Both the position numbers and the translations under genes were made by a program. From Pseudomonas sp. StFLB209 (GTDB lineage Bacteria; Pseudomonadota; Gammaproteobacteria; Pseudomonadales; Pseudomonadaceae), in NCBI RefSeq assembly GCF_000829415.1, contig NZ_AP014637.1, positions 2,678,001-2,742,000 of the forward strand: a stretch of DNA of 64,000 nt, written 5' to 3'. The notes beneath the pieces were generated by a model. It was not told the origin of the DNA. It ran no database searches and saw only the letters and a list, made by a program, of their open reading frames with translations. Of the stretch, positions 54,443-64,000 are shown in pieces. Numbering within the stretch: the first letter of the stretch is position 1; every line of letters begins with the position of its first letter.

Positions 54443-56770
54443 ATGAATCCGAAGTACAAGCCTAACCTGCTGGCGTCAGCCATCGTTCTGGCCTGCAGTG
54501 CGCCGGTCGGCGCTGCCGAAGTGATCGGCGCAGCCGCTGACGAAGTCGTCAAACCGGACAGCGTACTGCCTGCCGATGGCTCGCCAGAGGCGCTGGAACT
54601 GGGCGATACCCATGTCATCGGCACCGCCGAGCAGGAACTCAAGCAGGCGTCGGGCGTGTCTATCATCACCGCCGAAGACCTCAAAAAGCGTCCGCCGGTC
54701 AACGATATTTCCGAGATCGTGCGCAAGATGCCCGGCGTCAACCTGACCGGCAACAGCACCACCGGCAGCCGTGGCAACAACCGGCAGATCGACCTGCGCG
54801 GTATGGGGCCGGAAAACACCCTGATCCTGATCGACGGCAAGCCGGTGACTTCGCGTAACTCGGTGCGCATGACCCGTACCGGCGAGCGCGATACCCGTGG
54901 CGACAGCAACTGGGTGCCGGCTGAAATGATCGATCGCATCGAGGTGCTGCGCGGCCCGGCGGCGGCCCGTTATGGTTCCGGCTCCATGGGCGGGGTGGTC
55001 AATATCATCACCAAGCGCCCGACCGACAAGCTGCAAGGCTCGATTACCGCTTACACCAACCTGCCTGAAGACGACGCCGAAGGGGTGACCAAACGCACCA
55101 ATTTCAGCCTCGCCGGCCCGCTGACCGACGCCCTGAGCTTCCGGGTCTACGGCAACCTCAACAAAACCGATGCCGACGATCTGGACATCAACTGGGCCAA
55201 GACCGATGCGGCAGCGGCGGCTGATGGTATTTCGCCGACCTACGCTGCCGGTCGTGAAGGGGTGCGTAACAAGGACATCAACGGCCTGCTGTCGTGGCGC
55301 CTGGATGAAGCGCAGACCATCGACTTCGAAGCCGGCTACAGCCGTCAGGGCAATATCTACGCGGGCGACACCGGTGGCGATGCGATCAACGACTCGGCGG
55401 CCCTGCAAGAGCGTATTTCGGCGCTGTATGGCCGTGAAACCAACACCCTGTACCGTCAGACCTACTCGATTACCCATCAGGGCGATTGGGCGTTCGGCAC
55501 CTCGAAGCTGACCGCGCAGTACGAAGGCACCCAGAACCGCCGCCTGCAGGAAGGCTTGTCGGGCGGCAGCGACGGCAACATCAACGCCGATGCCAGCGAG
55601 ATCACCAGCGATTACGACAGCTTCCTGGTCAGTGGTGAGGTGAACATCCCGCTGGAGATGCTGGCGCATCAAGTGCTGACCATCGGCGCCGAATGGAACC
55701 GGCAGACGCTCGATGACCCGTCGGCGCTTAATCAGACCGTCAGCGGTGCCGGCTCCGGCGGTTCTGCGCTGCCTAATTCGGTGGCCGGGTCGCGGCCGAC
55801 CGATATGGACGCAACCATCGCCGCCGTGTTCATCGAGGACAACATCGAACTGACCCCGGACTGGATGCTGACCCCCGGCGTGCGCCTGGACCACCATGAC
55901 CAGTTCGGCTCCAACTGGAGCCCGAGCCTCAACACATCGTACAAACTGACCCCCGATATCACCCTAAAAGGCGGTATCGCCCGGGCCTTCAAGGCGCCGA
56001 ACCTGTACCAGTCCAACCCCAACTACCTGCTGTTCAGCATGGGCATGGGCTGTGATCCGACCTTCAACCTCGGTGGCGGGTGTTACATCCTGGGCAATGA
56101 CAGCCTTGAGCCAGAAGTCAGCGTCAACAAGGAAATCGGCATCAGCTTCGATCGTGATGGCTGGAGCGCAGGCCTGACCTACTTCCGCAACGATTACGAC
56201 AACAAGATCACCTCGGGTATTACCGTGCGTGAACTGGCCACCGGCGGCACCAACGCCTCGCCAGTGCTGCGTTGGGAAAACGCCACCGACGCGGTGGTCA
56301 AGGGCTGGGAAGGTAACCTGACCGTGCCGTTGCTGGGCGAACGTGGCGAGACGCTGAGCTGGAGCACCAACTTCACCTATATGGATGAAAATGCTGATCG
56401 TACCGGCCAGCCGCTGTCGGTGATCCCGGAGTACACCATCAACTCGTTCCTCGACTGGCAGGCCACTGACAAGCTGGCGCTGAACCTCAATGCCACTTGG
56501 TATGGCAAACAGGAGCCGCGTACCCTGAACCCGACCCTGCCGTCTTCGGGGCCGATCACCGCCGCCAATGCCTTGTCCACCCGTGACCCTTACCACCTGT
56601 GGGGCGTGGGCGGCAGCTACGAGTTCAGCAAGAACCTGTCGGTGGGTGCCGGTATCAACAACCTGTTCGACAAGCGGATGTACCGTGAAGGGCAGGGCAC
56701 CAGTCAGGGCGCCAACACCTACAACGAGCCAGGCCGTTCGTTCTACGCTTCGGTTACCGCTTCGTTCTGA
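54443..56770 (+). CDS. TonB-dependent siderophore receptor, FepA/PfeA-like
   Basis: Outer-membrane gated porin of about 775 residues, probably for catecholate siderophores such as ferric enterobactin. The ATG at 54443 has GGGGAAG 6 bases upstream; two in-frame Met codons lie just before. Signal peptide ends at VGAAE. Plug domain: VSIITAEDLKKRPPVNDISE, IDLRGMGPENTLILIDGKPV, WVPAEMIDRIEVLRGPAAAR and YGSGSMGGVVNIITKR. The 22-strand barrel ends with aromatic Phe (YASVTASF). No siderophore synthesis, periplasmic binding or sensor genes are adjacent, so it may scavenge foreign siderophores. Confidence 0.92.
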   Translation: MNPKYKPNLLASAIVLACSAPVGAAEVIGAAADEVVKPDSVLPADGSPEALELGDTHVIGTAEQELKQASGVSIITAEDLKKRPPVNDISEIVRKMPGVNLTGNSTTGSRGNNRQIDLRGMGPENTLILIDGKPVTSRNSVRMTRTGERDTRGDSNWVPAEMIDRIEVLRGPAAARYGSGSMGGVVNIITKRPTDKLQGSITAYTNLPEDDAEGVTKRTNFSLAGPLTDALSFRVYGNLNKTDADDLDINWAKTDAAAAADGISPTYAAGREGVRNKDINGLLSWRLDEAQTIDFEAGYSRQGNIYAGDTGGDAINDSAALQERISALYGRETNTLYRQTYSITHQGDWAFGTSKLTAQYEGTQNRRLQEGLSGGSDGNINADASEITSDYDSFLVSGEVNIPLEMLAHQVLTIGAEWNRQTLDDPSALNQTVSGAGSGGSALPNSVAGSRPTDMDATIAAVFIEDNIELTPDWMLTPGVRLDHHDQFGSNWSPSLNTSYKLTPDITLKGGIARAFKAPNLYQSNPNYLLFSMGMGCDPTFNLGGGCYILGNDSLEPEVSVNKEIGISFDRDGWSAGLTYFRNDYDNKITSGITVRELATGGTNASPVLRWENATDAVVKGWEGNLTVPLLGERGETLSWSTNFTYMDENADRTGQPLSVIPEYTINSFLDWQATDKLALNLNATWYGKQEPRTLNPTLPSSGPITAANALSTRDPYHLWGVGGSYEFSKNLSVGAGINNLFDKRMYREGQGTSQGANTYNEPGRSFYASVTASF

Positions 56771-56839
56771 TGATCCGAGCGTTACCGCCTGCAATGACCG
56801 CTTCGCTGTGAGGCGGTCTCTGCGTTTTCAGGGATCACC

Positions 56840-58333
56840 ATGAGTTCTGCCAGCTACCTCACCGACGTTGCCTACCCGCATCACTTCCAGACCCAGGCCA
56901 CCTCCAACTGGCTGGCCTTTGTTGCCACCGCGCTGGGCCGTGCGGTGCCGGATATCAGCCGCGCTTACCGCAGTTGTGAACTGGGTTGCGGGCAGGGCTA
57001 TGGCGCCGTTATCAACGCCGCTGCCAACCCCAACGGGCACTTTGTGGCAGTGGATATCAACCCTCGGCATATTGCGCATGGGCGCGCCTTGGCCGCTGCG
57101 GCCGGAGTGGCCAATATCGAGTTTATCGAGGCGAACTTCCGTGATTTCGCTGAATCTTGTGCGCATGACACATTCGATTTTGTGATCAGCCACGGGGTCT
57201 ACTCCTGGGTCAGCCCGGCGGTGCAAGGCGAGATGCGCCAGGCTGTCGCGCAGTTGCTCAAGCCCGGCGGGCTGGCTTACCTGGGGTATATGAGCCAGCC
57301 GGGGTTGTTCTTCCTGGGCCCGTTGCAGCAGTTGTTGCGCCGTCATGTGCAAGGGGCGACGGGCAGCCTTGAGCAGCGGGTCAGCGCTGCCCTGAACCTG
57401 CTGCAAGGCATGGCCAGCGCCCGCGTGGGGTTCTTCGCCGAGCACCCGCAGGCCAGCATTTACCTGCAAAGCCTGGCCAGCCGCCATGTGCATTACGTGG
57501 CCCATGAGCTGTTCAACGAACACTGGAGCTCGATCAACAGCGGCGAACTGATCGAGCAAATGAGTGAACTGGCCTGTGACTTCATCGGCAGCGCCACGGC
57601 GCTGGAAAACATCGACGAAGTCTCGGTGCCGGGCAACGTCCTGGCGCTGCTCAATCAACTGCCCGGTGTCGCCGAGCGGGAATTGTTCAAAGACCTGGCA
57701 CGCAACCAGTCGGACCGTTGCGACCTGTTCCAGAAGCGCGGTGTCGCAGCACTGACCACCGGCCAGCATCGTCAGGCGCTGTGGCAACAATGTGTGACCC
57801 GCCTGCCCGGCGCGCCGCTGGCCGGGCCAATCGAATTCGATACCCGGATCGGCCCGGTCCAGGGACCGGCCGGGTTGTTCGGGCCGTTGCTCAAGGCGCT
57901 GGCCGATTATCCACAGACCTTCGCCAGCCTGGCCGGGCTGCCAGCGCTTGGCGGCCAGACCGGCGCGATCAGCCCGGCCTTGCAAATGCTGGCCTGGGCT
58001 GGCCATGTACATCCGCTGCTGCCGGGCGAACTGGACGTCGAACGTTGCCAGGCCCTGAACCGGGTGATCAGCGAACGCGCGCTCAAGGGCGAAACCTACC
58101 AATGGCTGGCCGCCCCGACCCTGGGCTCGGCAGTGGCTGCCAGCCCGCTGCAGATGCTGCTCGCACGGGTCCTGCTGGACTACCCGCAATTGCGCGGCAA
58201 GCTGCTCAAACAAACCGTACTGGCCAGCGCCCGGCAACTGGATATTCACGCCACAGAAGTTGGACTGGACGCCGAACTGGAAGCGTTCGAACGACAAGTC
58301 TTGCCGGTATGGCAACAACTGGGCGTGGTTTAA
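56840..58333 (+). CDS. SAM-dependent methyltransferase with methyltransferase regulatory domain
   Basis: 497 residues. The Rossmann methylase occupies about 40-220: motif I CELGCGQGYGAVI (48-60), motif II FVAVDINPRHIAHG, motif IV DFVISHGVYSWVSP and LKPGGLAYLGYMS. From about 215 the protein becomes helical, matching the so-called methyltransferase regulatory domain, with RELFKDLARNQSDRCDLFQK and a long tail of repeats rich in Leu/Ala/Gly. The substrate is unknown; relatives in pseudomonads are lone genes. It follows the TonB receptor gene by 69 bases and may be its operon partner. No signal peptide, so cytosolic. Confidence 0.87.
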   Translation: MSSASYLTDVAYPHHFQTQATSNWLAFVATALGRAVPDISRAYRSCELGCGQGYGAVINAAANPNGHFVAVDINPRHIAHGRALAAAAGVANIEFIEANFRDFAESCAHDTFDFVISHGVYSWVSPAVQGEMRQAVAQLLKPGGLAYLGYMSQPGLFFLGPLQQLLRRHVQGATGSLEQRVSAALNLLQGMASARVGFFAEHPQASIYLQSLASRHVHYVAHELFNEHWSSINSGELIEQMSELACDFIGSATALENIDEVSVPGNVLALLNQLPGVAERELFKDLARNQSDRCDLFQKRGVAALTTGQHRQALWQQCVTRLPGAPLAGPIEFDTRIGPVQGPAGLFGPLLKALADYPQTFASLAGLPALGGQTGAISPALQMLAWAGHVHPLLPGELDVERCQALNRVISERALKGETYQWLAAPTLGSAVAASPLQMLLARVLLDYPQLRGKLLKQTVLASARQLDIHATEVGLDAELEAFERQVLPVWQQLGVV

Positions 58334-58560
58334 AACAGAGGGAAGTTCGCCCGCAGGGCGGACCCAAGCCAGGAGCAAGCGCTTTGGTTCCTTTGGCGCC
58401 CCAAAGGAACCCGCCCGTCGGGGCGGAACCCGCGGTCCAGTCAACCGCGGCAAAAAGCCTTGCGCTGGTCGAAAGGTCTTCGCGGATAAATCCGCTCCTA
58501 CGGCCATTTACCGAAGTCGCATTGCGACGCCCAATCGCTGCCCAGCGACCTGCACACCGA
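58334..58560. repeat. Composite Pseudomonas intergenic repeat
   Basis: The spacer after the methyltransferase gene contains a strong hairpin made of GGTTCCTTTGG (58386-58396) and CCAAAGGAACC (58401-58411), and then a REP-like GCGGATAAATCCGCTCCTAC (58482-58501). Both words are common intergenic repeats in pseudomonads as I recall them. An open reading frame from 57718 crosses the whole interval but is an artefact of the GC-rich overlap with the preceding gene. 317 bases without a gene in total. Confidence 0.7.
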
Positions 58561-58650
58561 CAAAAAACACACAATGGGTGCCGGGCAAACGCACCTTGGG
58601 GTAAGGTTGCGGTCACAGCTTCTGAGCCCAACCACCGAAAGGACCCTGAC

Positions 58651-59721
58651 ATGCTGGATTGGAAAAACCGCGCAGGCAGCGCGGACGAACGCCCTGCCGA
58701 CACGGCTGCGGTCAAAAGACGCGGCTATCTGGGCGGGATCTTCTTCAGCCGCGCCCTCGGCGTACTGGTCCTCATCTACCTGTTAGTGACCGCTCTGGTT
58801 GGCTGGTACTGGAGCAACGAACCGGGCCTGTTTCCGGTCCAGCAGAACGCCCAGGCCGCCGCCGAGCGTGAAGGCAAACAGATGGTGATCGGCTACACCA
58901 CCGTTGAAACCCTCAAATCGGTGACCGGCACCCTGCTCAACAAACCCGGTGGTTACCTGGCCAACGACCGCTTTCCACCAGGGGTGTGGCTGGACAACAT
59001 GCCGAGCTGGGAATACGGCGTACTGGTCCAGGTACGTGACCTGAACCGGGCCCTGCGCAAGGACTTTGCCCGCTCCCAGTCGCAATCGACCGAAGACGGC
59101 GATCTGGCACGTGCCGAACAACTGTTCAACTTCAATGATCGCAGCTGGATCATGCCTTCCAGCGAGTCGCAGTACCAGGAAGGGATCAACGCCCTGAGCC
59201 GTTACCAGGCTCGTCTGGCGAGCCAGAACGGTGCGCAGTTCTATGCCCGCGCCGACAACCTGAACAGCTGGCTGGGTGATGTCGGAACCCGCCTGGGCTC
59301 AATGTCCCAGCGGCTGTCGGCCAGTGTCGGCCAGGTCAAGCTCAATGCTGCTGCGCGCACCGACAACATCAACGTCAAGCCCGGTGAAGTATTGAAGGTT
59401 GACGAAGAAGTGGTCGAAACCCCCTGGATGCAGATCGACAACGTGTTCTACGAGGCCCGTGGCCAGGCCTGGGCGCTTTCGCATTTGCTGCGTGCCATCG
59501 AGGTCGACTTCGCCGACGTACTGGCCAAGAAGAATGCCACGGTCAGCGTCCGCCAGATCATCCGCGAACTGGAAGCGTCGCAGGCTGCGGTGTGGAGCCC
59601 GATGATCCTTAACGGCAACGGCTTCGGCGTGCTGGCCAACCACTCGCTGGTAATGGCCAACTACATCTCGCGGGCCAACGCCGCGGTCATCGACCTGCGT
59701 CAGTTGCTGTCGCAGGGTTGA
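58651..59721 (+). CDS. DUF2333 family inner-membrane protein
   Basis: 356 residues, function unknown, nearly universal in Pseudomonas. The ATG at 58651 (AAAGGA 9 bases upstream) is preferred; the frame is open long before it, but those codons lie in the repeat and preceding gene. A cytosolic N-terminus of about 30 residues leads to one transmembrane helix (ALGVLVLIYLLVTALVGWYW), then a periplasmic helical domain of about 290 residues with the family blocks PGVWLDNMPSWEYGVLVQV and FNDRSWIMPSSESQYQEG. It precedes the Nudix gene without any spacer. Confidence 0.9.
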   Translation: MLDWKNRAGSADERPADTAAVKRRGYLGGIFFSRALGVLVLIYLLVTALVGWYWSNEPGLFPVQQNAQAAAEREGKQMVIGYTTVETLKSVTGTLLNKPGGYLANDRFPPGVWLDNMPSWEYGVLVQVRDLNRALRKDFARSQSQSTEDGDLARAEQLFNFNDRSWIMPSSESQYQEGINALSRYQARLASQNGAQFYARADNLNSWLGDVGTRLGSMSQRLSASVGQVKLNAAARTDNINVKPGEVLKVDEEVVETPWMQIDNVFYEARGQAWALSHLLRAIEVDFADVLAKKNATVSVRQIIRELEASQAAVWSPMILNGNGFGVLANHSLVMANYISRANAAVIDLRQLLSQG

Positions 59722-60282
59722 GTGGTGAGTGAGTCAGTGACTACGCTGGAACAGGAGGCCGCTCATCGGGCGGCCTCCGACGCTGAGCTGGTGGCCTGGG
59801 TTGATGAACAGGACCGCCTGCTCGGCGGTGTGCCGCGTGCCGAGCTGCGCGACAAGGGTCTGATCGGCCGTGGCACCTTCATCCTGTTATTCAACTCTGT
59901 GGGCGAGCTGTGTGTGCATCGTCGCACCTTGAGCAAAGCCGTTTATCCCGGCTACTGGGATGTTGCGGCCGGCGGCATGGTCCAGCCGGATGAAACTTAC
60001 GCTGAATCAGCGGCCCGCGAACTCGAAGAAGAGCTGGGGGTGGGCGGTGTGGCGTTGCGAGATCACGGCCGTTTCCTGTTTGACGAGCGCGGCAACCGGC
60101 TTTGGTGCGCGGTGTTCTCGGCGGTCTCGGACAGCCCGTTGCGGTTGCAGCCAGAAGAGGTCCTGGAAGCCTGTTTCCTGCCCATCGAGCAGGCTCGGCG
60201 CCTGAGTGAACAAAAGCCTTGCTGCCCCGACTCGCTGGTGGCGTTGCAGACCTATCTGCAGCAGGTCGCAAAAACCCAGTAA
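59722..60282 (+). CDS. Nudix hydrolase
   Basis: 186 residues, start GTG at 59722 immediately after the DUF2333 stop (a second GTG follows at 59725). The Nudix box is complete: GGMVQPDETYAESAARELEE with ELGV behind it, matching GX5EX7REUXEEXGU. N-terminal RAELRDKGLIGRGTFILLF and LCVHRRTLSKAVYPGYWDV resemble isopentenyl-diphosphate isomerase-like/YfcD Nudix proteins. Substrate unknown, likely a nucleotide or diphosphate. Part of the conserved order DUF2333, Nudix, yciH, speA. Confidence 0.92.
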   Translation: MVSESVTTLEQEAAHRAASDAELVAWVDEQDRLLGGVPRAELRDKGLIGRGTFILLFNSVGELCVHRRTLSKAVYPGYWDVAAGGMVQPDETYAESAARELEEELGVGGVALRDHGRFLFDERGNRLWCAVFSAVSDSPLRLQPEEVLEACFLPIEQARRLSEQKPCCPDSLVALQTYLQQVAKTQ

Positions 60283-60444
60283 ATTGCCGCATTCCGGCCC
60301 TTAGCAATCAGGAAATTTGCCGTTACACTGCGCGGCCTTCGGGCAGTGTCGTTGCCCGATCAGCGCTGCCCCTGCCAGAGTGGGGCTTCGCGGCCGCAGG
60401 TCCCCTGACGGTCCAGTGTTCAGTCCTCAAGCCGAGGATTTCCC

Positions 60445-60816
60445 GTGGTCAAGAAAGCCGCTTCCTTCGCAGCCCTCGGTGGGCTGGTGTATTCAACTGA
60501 CGCCGGGCGCCATTGCCCCGATTGCAGTCAACCCGTCGATGCCTGTATCTGCAAGCAAACGGTTATCCCTGCCGGTGACGGTATCGCTCGCGTGCGCCGC
60601 GAAAGTAAAGGCCGTGGTGGCAAAACCGTAACTACAGTTAGCGGTGTGCCACTGGCTGAAGATGCCCTCAAAGACCTGGCCAAAGCGCTCAAGCAGCGTT
60701 GCGGCACCGGTGGTTCGCTCAAGGACGGTGTGATCGAGATCCAGGGCGATCATGTCGAACTGCTGATCGCCGAGCTGGTCAAGAAAGGTTTCAAGGCTAA
60801 AAAATCCGGCGGCTGA
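60445..60816 (+). CDS. yciH: Translation initiation factor SUI1/YciH
   Basis: 123 residues from a GTG at 60445. The bacterial eIF1 homologue: a short N-terminal zinc-ribbon-like CPDCSQPVDACIC, followed by the SUI1 fold with GDGIARVRRESKGRGGKTVT, CGTGGSLKDGVIEIQGDH and a Lys-rich end KKGFKAKKSGG. In E. coli YciH acts at start-codon selection under stress and is not essential. Core gene, 162 bases after the Nudix gene. Confidence 0.95.
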   Translation: MVKKAASFAALGGLVYSTDAGRHCPDCSQPVDACICKQTVIPAGDGIARVRRESKGRGGKTVTTVSGVPLAEDALKDLAKALKQRCGTGGSLKDGVIEIQGDHVELLIAELVKKGFKAKKSGG

Positions 60817-60912
60817 ACCGCGCCGCTGGAGCCAAACCGTCATTTCCGCGCTTTAAACTGCGCCCGGTCGGCCTTTGGCCGACGTTTACCGACTTATAGA
60901 CAGGGGACTTCG

Positions 60913-62826
<1,914 letters not shown>

Positions 62827-62843
62827 CGGGTATACCCCGGCAC

Positions 62844-62868
62844 GCGAGCGGCCAGTTGGCCCGCTCGC
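62844..62868 (+). terminator. Hairpin after speA
   Basis: Perfect 8-bp stem GCGAGCGG (62844-62851) / CCGCTCGC (62861-62868) 17 bases past the speA stop, between convergent genes. No T run; a REP-like GTAGGAGCGGCCGGGCGGCG follows at 62886. Possible terminator. Confidence 0.55.
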
Positions 62869-62934
62869 GAATGCCTGTTGGCCGGTAGGAGCGGCCGGGC
62901 GGCGATCCTACAGGGTCTGGCAGCATTCAACCGA

Positions 62935-64000
62935 TCAGAAGTCGTAACTCACACTCGTGTAGTAGAACGCGCCCTGGGCGCCTTCCGGTGAGGTGATGCT
63001 GTACTTCGGCACGCCATACAACTGCGACCCTTCCAGTTTGTCCGGGTGGCTGTCGAACAGGTTGATCGCACCCACGGTCAGCTTTACACCTTTGGCGAAG
63101 GTGTATGAGACATCCAGGTCGGTGACCCATTGTGCGCTGAAGGTCTGGTCCAGGGCCGGGTTGGTTGCATTACGGCTTTTCCACTCGCCGTAGCGCCGTT
63201 GCGCGACGTTCACGCCCCAGTTGCCATAAGCCCAGTTCGCGCCCAGGGTGAATTTGTTCTCTGGCGTGCCTTCCTCGATCAGGCCTTGCGTGTTGCGGCC
63301 CACAATCTGCGAACCGCTGATACCGCCCACATCCCGCAGCCCGGTGATTTTGGTGTCATTCTGGCTGAAGCCGGCATTGAGATTGAGCTTGCCGAATTCA
63401 TTGAGGTTCAGCCGATAGTTACCGGTCACCTCAATCCCGTTGGTCCGGGTGTCGGCCACGTTGGTGTAGAACGCTGCGCTCTGAATGTTGCTGTACTGGG
63501 TGCCGGCAAACACCGGTGCGACCGTGGCGGCGGTCAGTTGGTCCGACAGGGTGATCCGGTTGTCGATCTCGATACGGTAGGCATCGACCGTCACCGAGGC
63601 ATTTTCCAGCGGTCGCCAGACCAGACCCAGCGAGAAACTGGTCGACTCTTCCGGCTTGAGTGCCTGGCCGCCCAGCAAGCGGGCTTCAGGGCTGTCGGCA
63701 CGCAGCAGGCGCTGTTGCACCTCGACCCAGTTGCCGCTGCCGGTCGGTTGCTCGACCGCCTGGACGCTGAACGACGACAGGCCGCTCTGCACCAGTGACG
63801 GGGCGCGGTAGCCGGTGCTGGCGGTGGCGCGGGCGGCGAGTTGCGGGGTGAAGTCGTAGCGCAGCGACAGCTTGCCGTTGGTGGTGTCGCCGAAGTCAGA
63901 GTAGTGCTCGGAGCGCAGCGCGACGCCAGCCTGGAATTTCTCGGTGATCTGCCCCTCGACATCGACATAGCCGCCGAACACCTTGCGCTCCAGCGAGGCC
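62935..64000 (-). CDS. TonB-dependent outer membrane receptor, N-terminus beyond window
   Basis: C-terminal 354 codons of a barrel-type receptor; the frame is open to the window edge, so the signal peptide, plug and TonB box are missing. Barrel features: TGYRAPSLVQSGLSSFSVQA (typical of the region after the plug), ETSFSLGL-like STSFSLGLVWRPLENASVTV, DAYRIEIDNRI, the repeated Asn/Thr-rich strands and the end LFDSHPDKLEGSQLYGVP and YYTSVSYDF, where the last Phe is the outer-membrane assembly signal. Iron or small-peptide substrates are both possible. It is convergent with speA; its promoter lies outside. Confidence 0.9.
   Translation of the reverse strand, partial: ASLERKVFGGYVDVEGQITEKFQAGVALRSEHYSDFGDTTNGKLSLRYDFTPQLAARATASTGYRAPSLVQSGLSSFSVQAVEQPTGSGNWVEVQQRLLRADSPEARLLGGQALKPEESTSFSLGLVWRPLENASVTVDAYRIEIDNRITLSDQLTAATVAPVFAGTQYSNIQSAAFYTNVADTRTNGIEVTGNYRLNLNEFGKLNLNAGFSQNDTKITGLRDVGGISGSQIVGRNTQGLIEEGTPENKFTLGANWAYGNWGVNVAQRRYGEWKSRNATNPALDQTFSAQWVTDLDVSYTFAKGVKLTVGAINLFDSHPDKLEGSQLYGVPKYSITSPEGAQGAFYYTSVSYDF

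Noticed and set aside
57718..58650. Open frame running into the DUF2333 gene from inside the methyltransferase gene
   Set aside because: It overlaps a certain gene and an intergenic repeat; DUF2333 proteins start at MLDWKNRAGS, which has its own ribosome site.

Overview
The window is a stretch of a Pseudomonas chromosome, probably from the P. putida/P. fluorescens side of the genus. The evidence is GC-rich coding sequence, Pseudomonas-type palindromic intergenic repeats, and gene neighbourhoods matching those I remember from P. aeruginosa PAO1 (retS-purD-purH-fis-dusB, prmA-accC-accB-aroQ-dsbD, DUF2333-Nudix-yciH-speA). No tRNA, rRNA, CRISPR array or intact insertion sequence was seen.

Layout. 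1-8.7 kb: the end of a chemoreceptor gene, osmE, a lipase, an AI-2E-family transporter, a YegD-type Hsp70, a DUF4153 membrane protein, cbpA and a GNAT acetyltransferase. 9.1-12.0 kb: a copper-handling operon on the minus strand (DUF2946, PCu(A)C chaperone, DUF2946, PepSY membrane protein). 12.3-13.3 kb: a gene graveyard with remnants of an IS630-type transposase, a TolC-family outer membrane protein and an unidentified membrane protein. 13.3-21.0 kb: divergent cobalamin (corrin ring) operons cobL-cbiD-cobK and cobG-cobH-cobI-cobJ/cbiG. 21.0-23.5 kb: an unrecognised three-gene operon behind a very AT-rich leader. Its three proteins are diverged paralogues sharing an exactly spaced motif, and this is the best candidate for an undescribed system here.

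23.5-40.3 kb is mostly core genome on the minus strand: a MarC-family protein, the hybrid sensor RetS, purD, purH, the dusB-fis operon, a zinc-ribbon/DUF3426 protein, prmA, aroQ-accB-accC, dsbD and a REC-REC-GGDEF diguanylate cyclase (GcbA/AdcA-like). 40.5-58.3 kb looks like an accessory catabolic block placed between genes that are close together in PAO1. It holds bauB-bauA with divergent bauR (beta-alanine/omega-amino acid transamination); a complete hydroxyproline route (ABC importer, DapA-family deaminase, 4-hydroxyproline epimerase, FAD dehydrogenase, aldehyde dehydrogenase); a second, Ser/Cys-type proline-racemase-family enzyme; two tandem GntR paralogues; a FepA-like TonB-dependent receptor; and a methyltransferase. 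58.6-62.8 kb returns to core genes (DUF2333, Nudix, yciH, speA). The window ends inside a second TonB-dependent receptor on the minus strand.

In the catabolic block the importer would bring in hydroxyproline, the epimerase gives the D isomer, the FAD enzyme oxidises it, the DapA-family enzyme deaminates and dehydrates the imine to 2-ketoglutarate semialdehyde, and the aldehyde dehydrogenase gives 2-ketoglutarate. Two copies of a 13-bp sequence containing the palindrome CAGCGCTG lie just downstream of a sigma70-like promoter before the first importer gene and are the likely operator.
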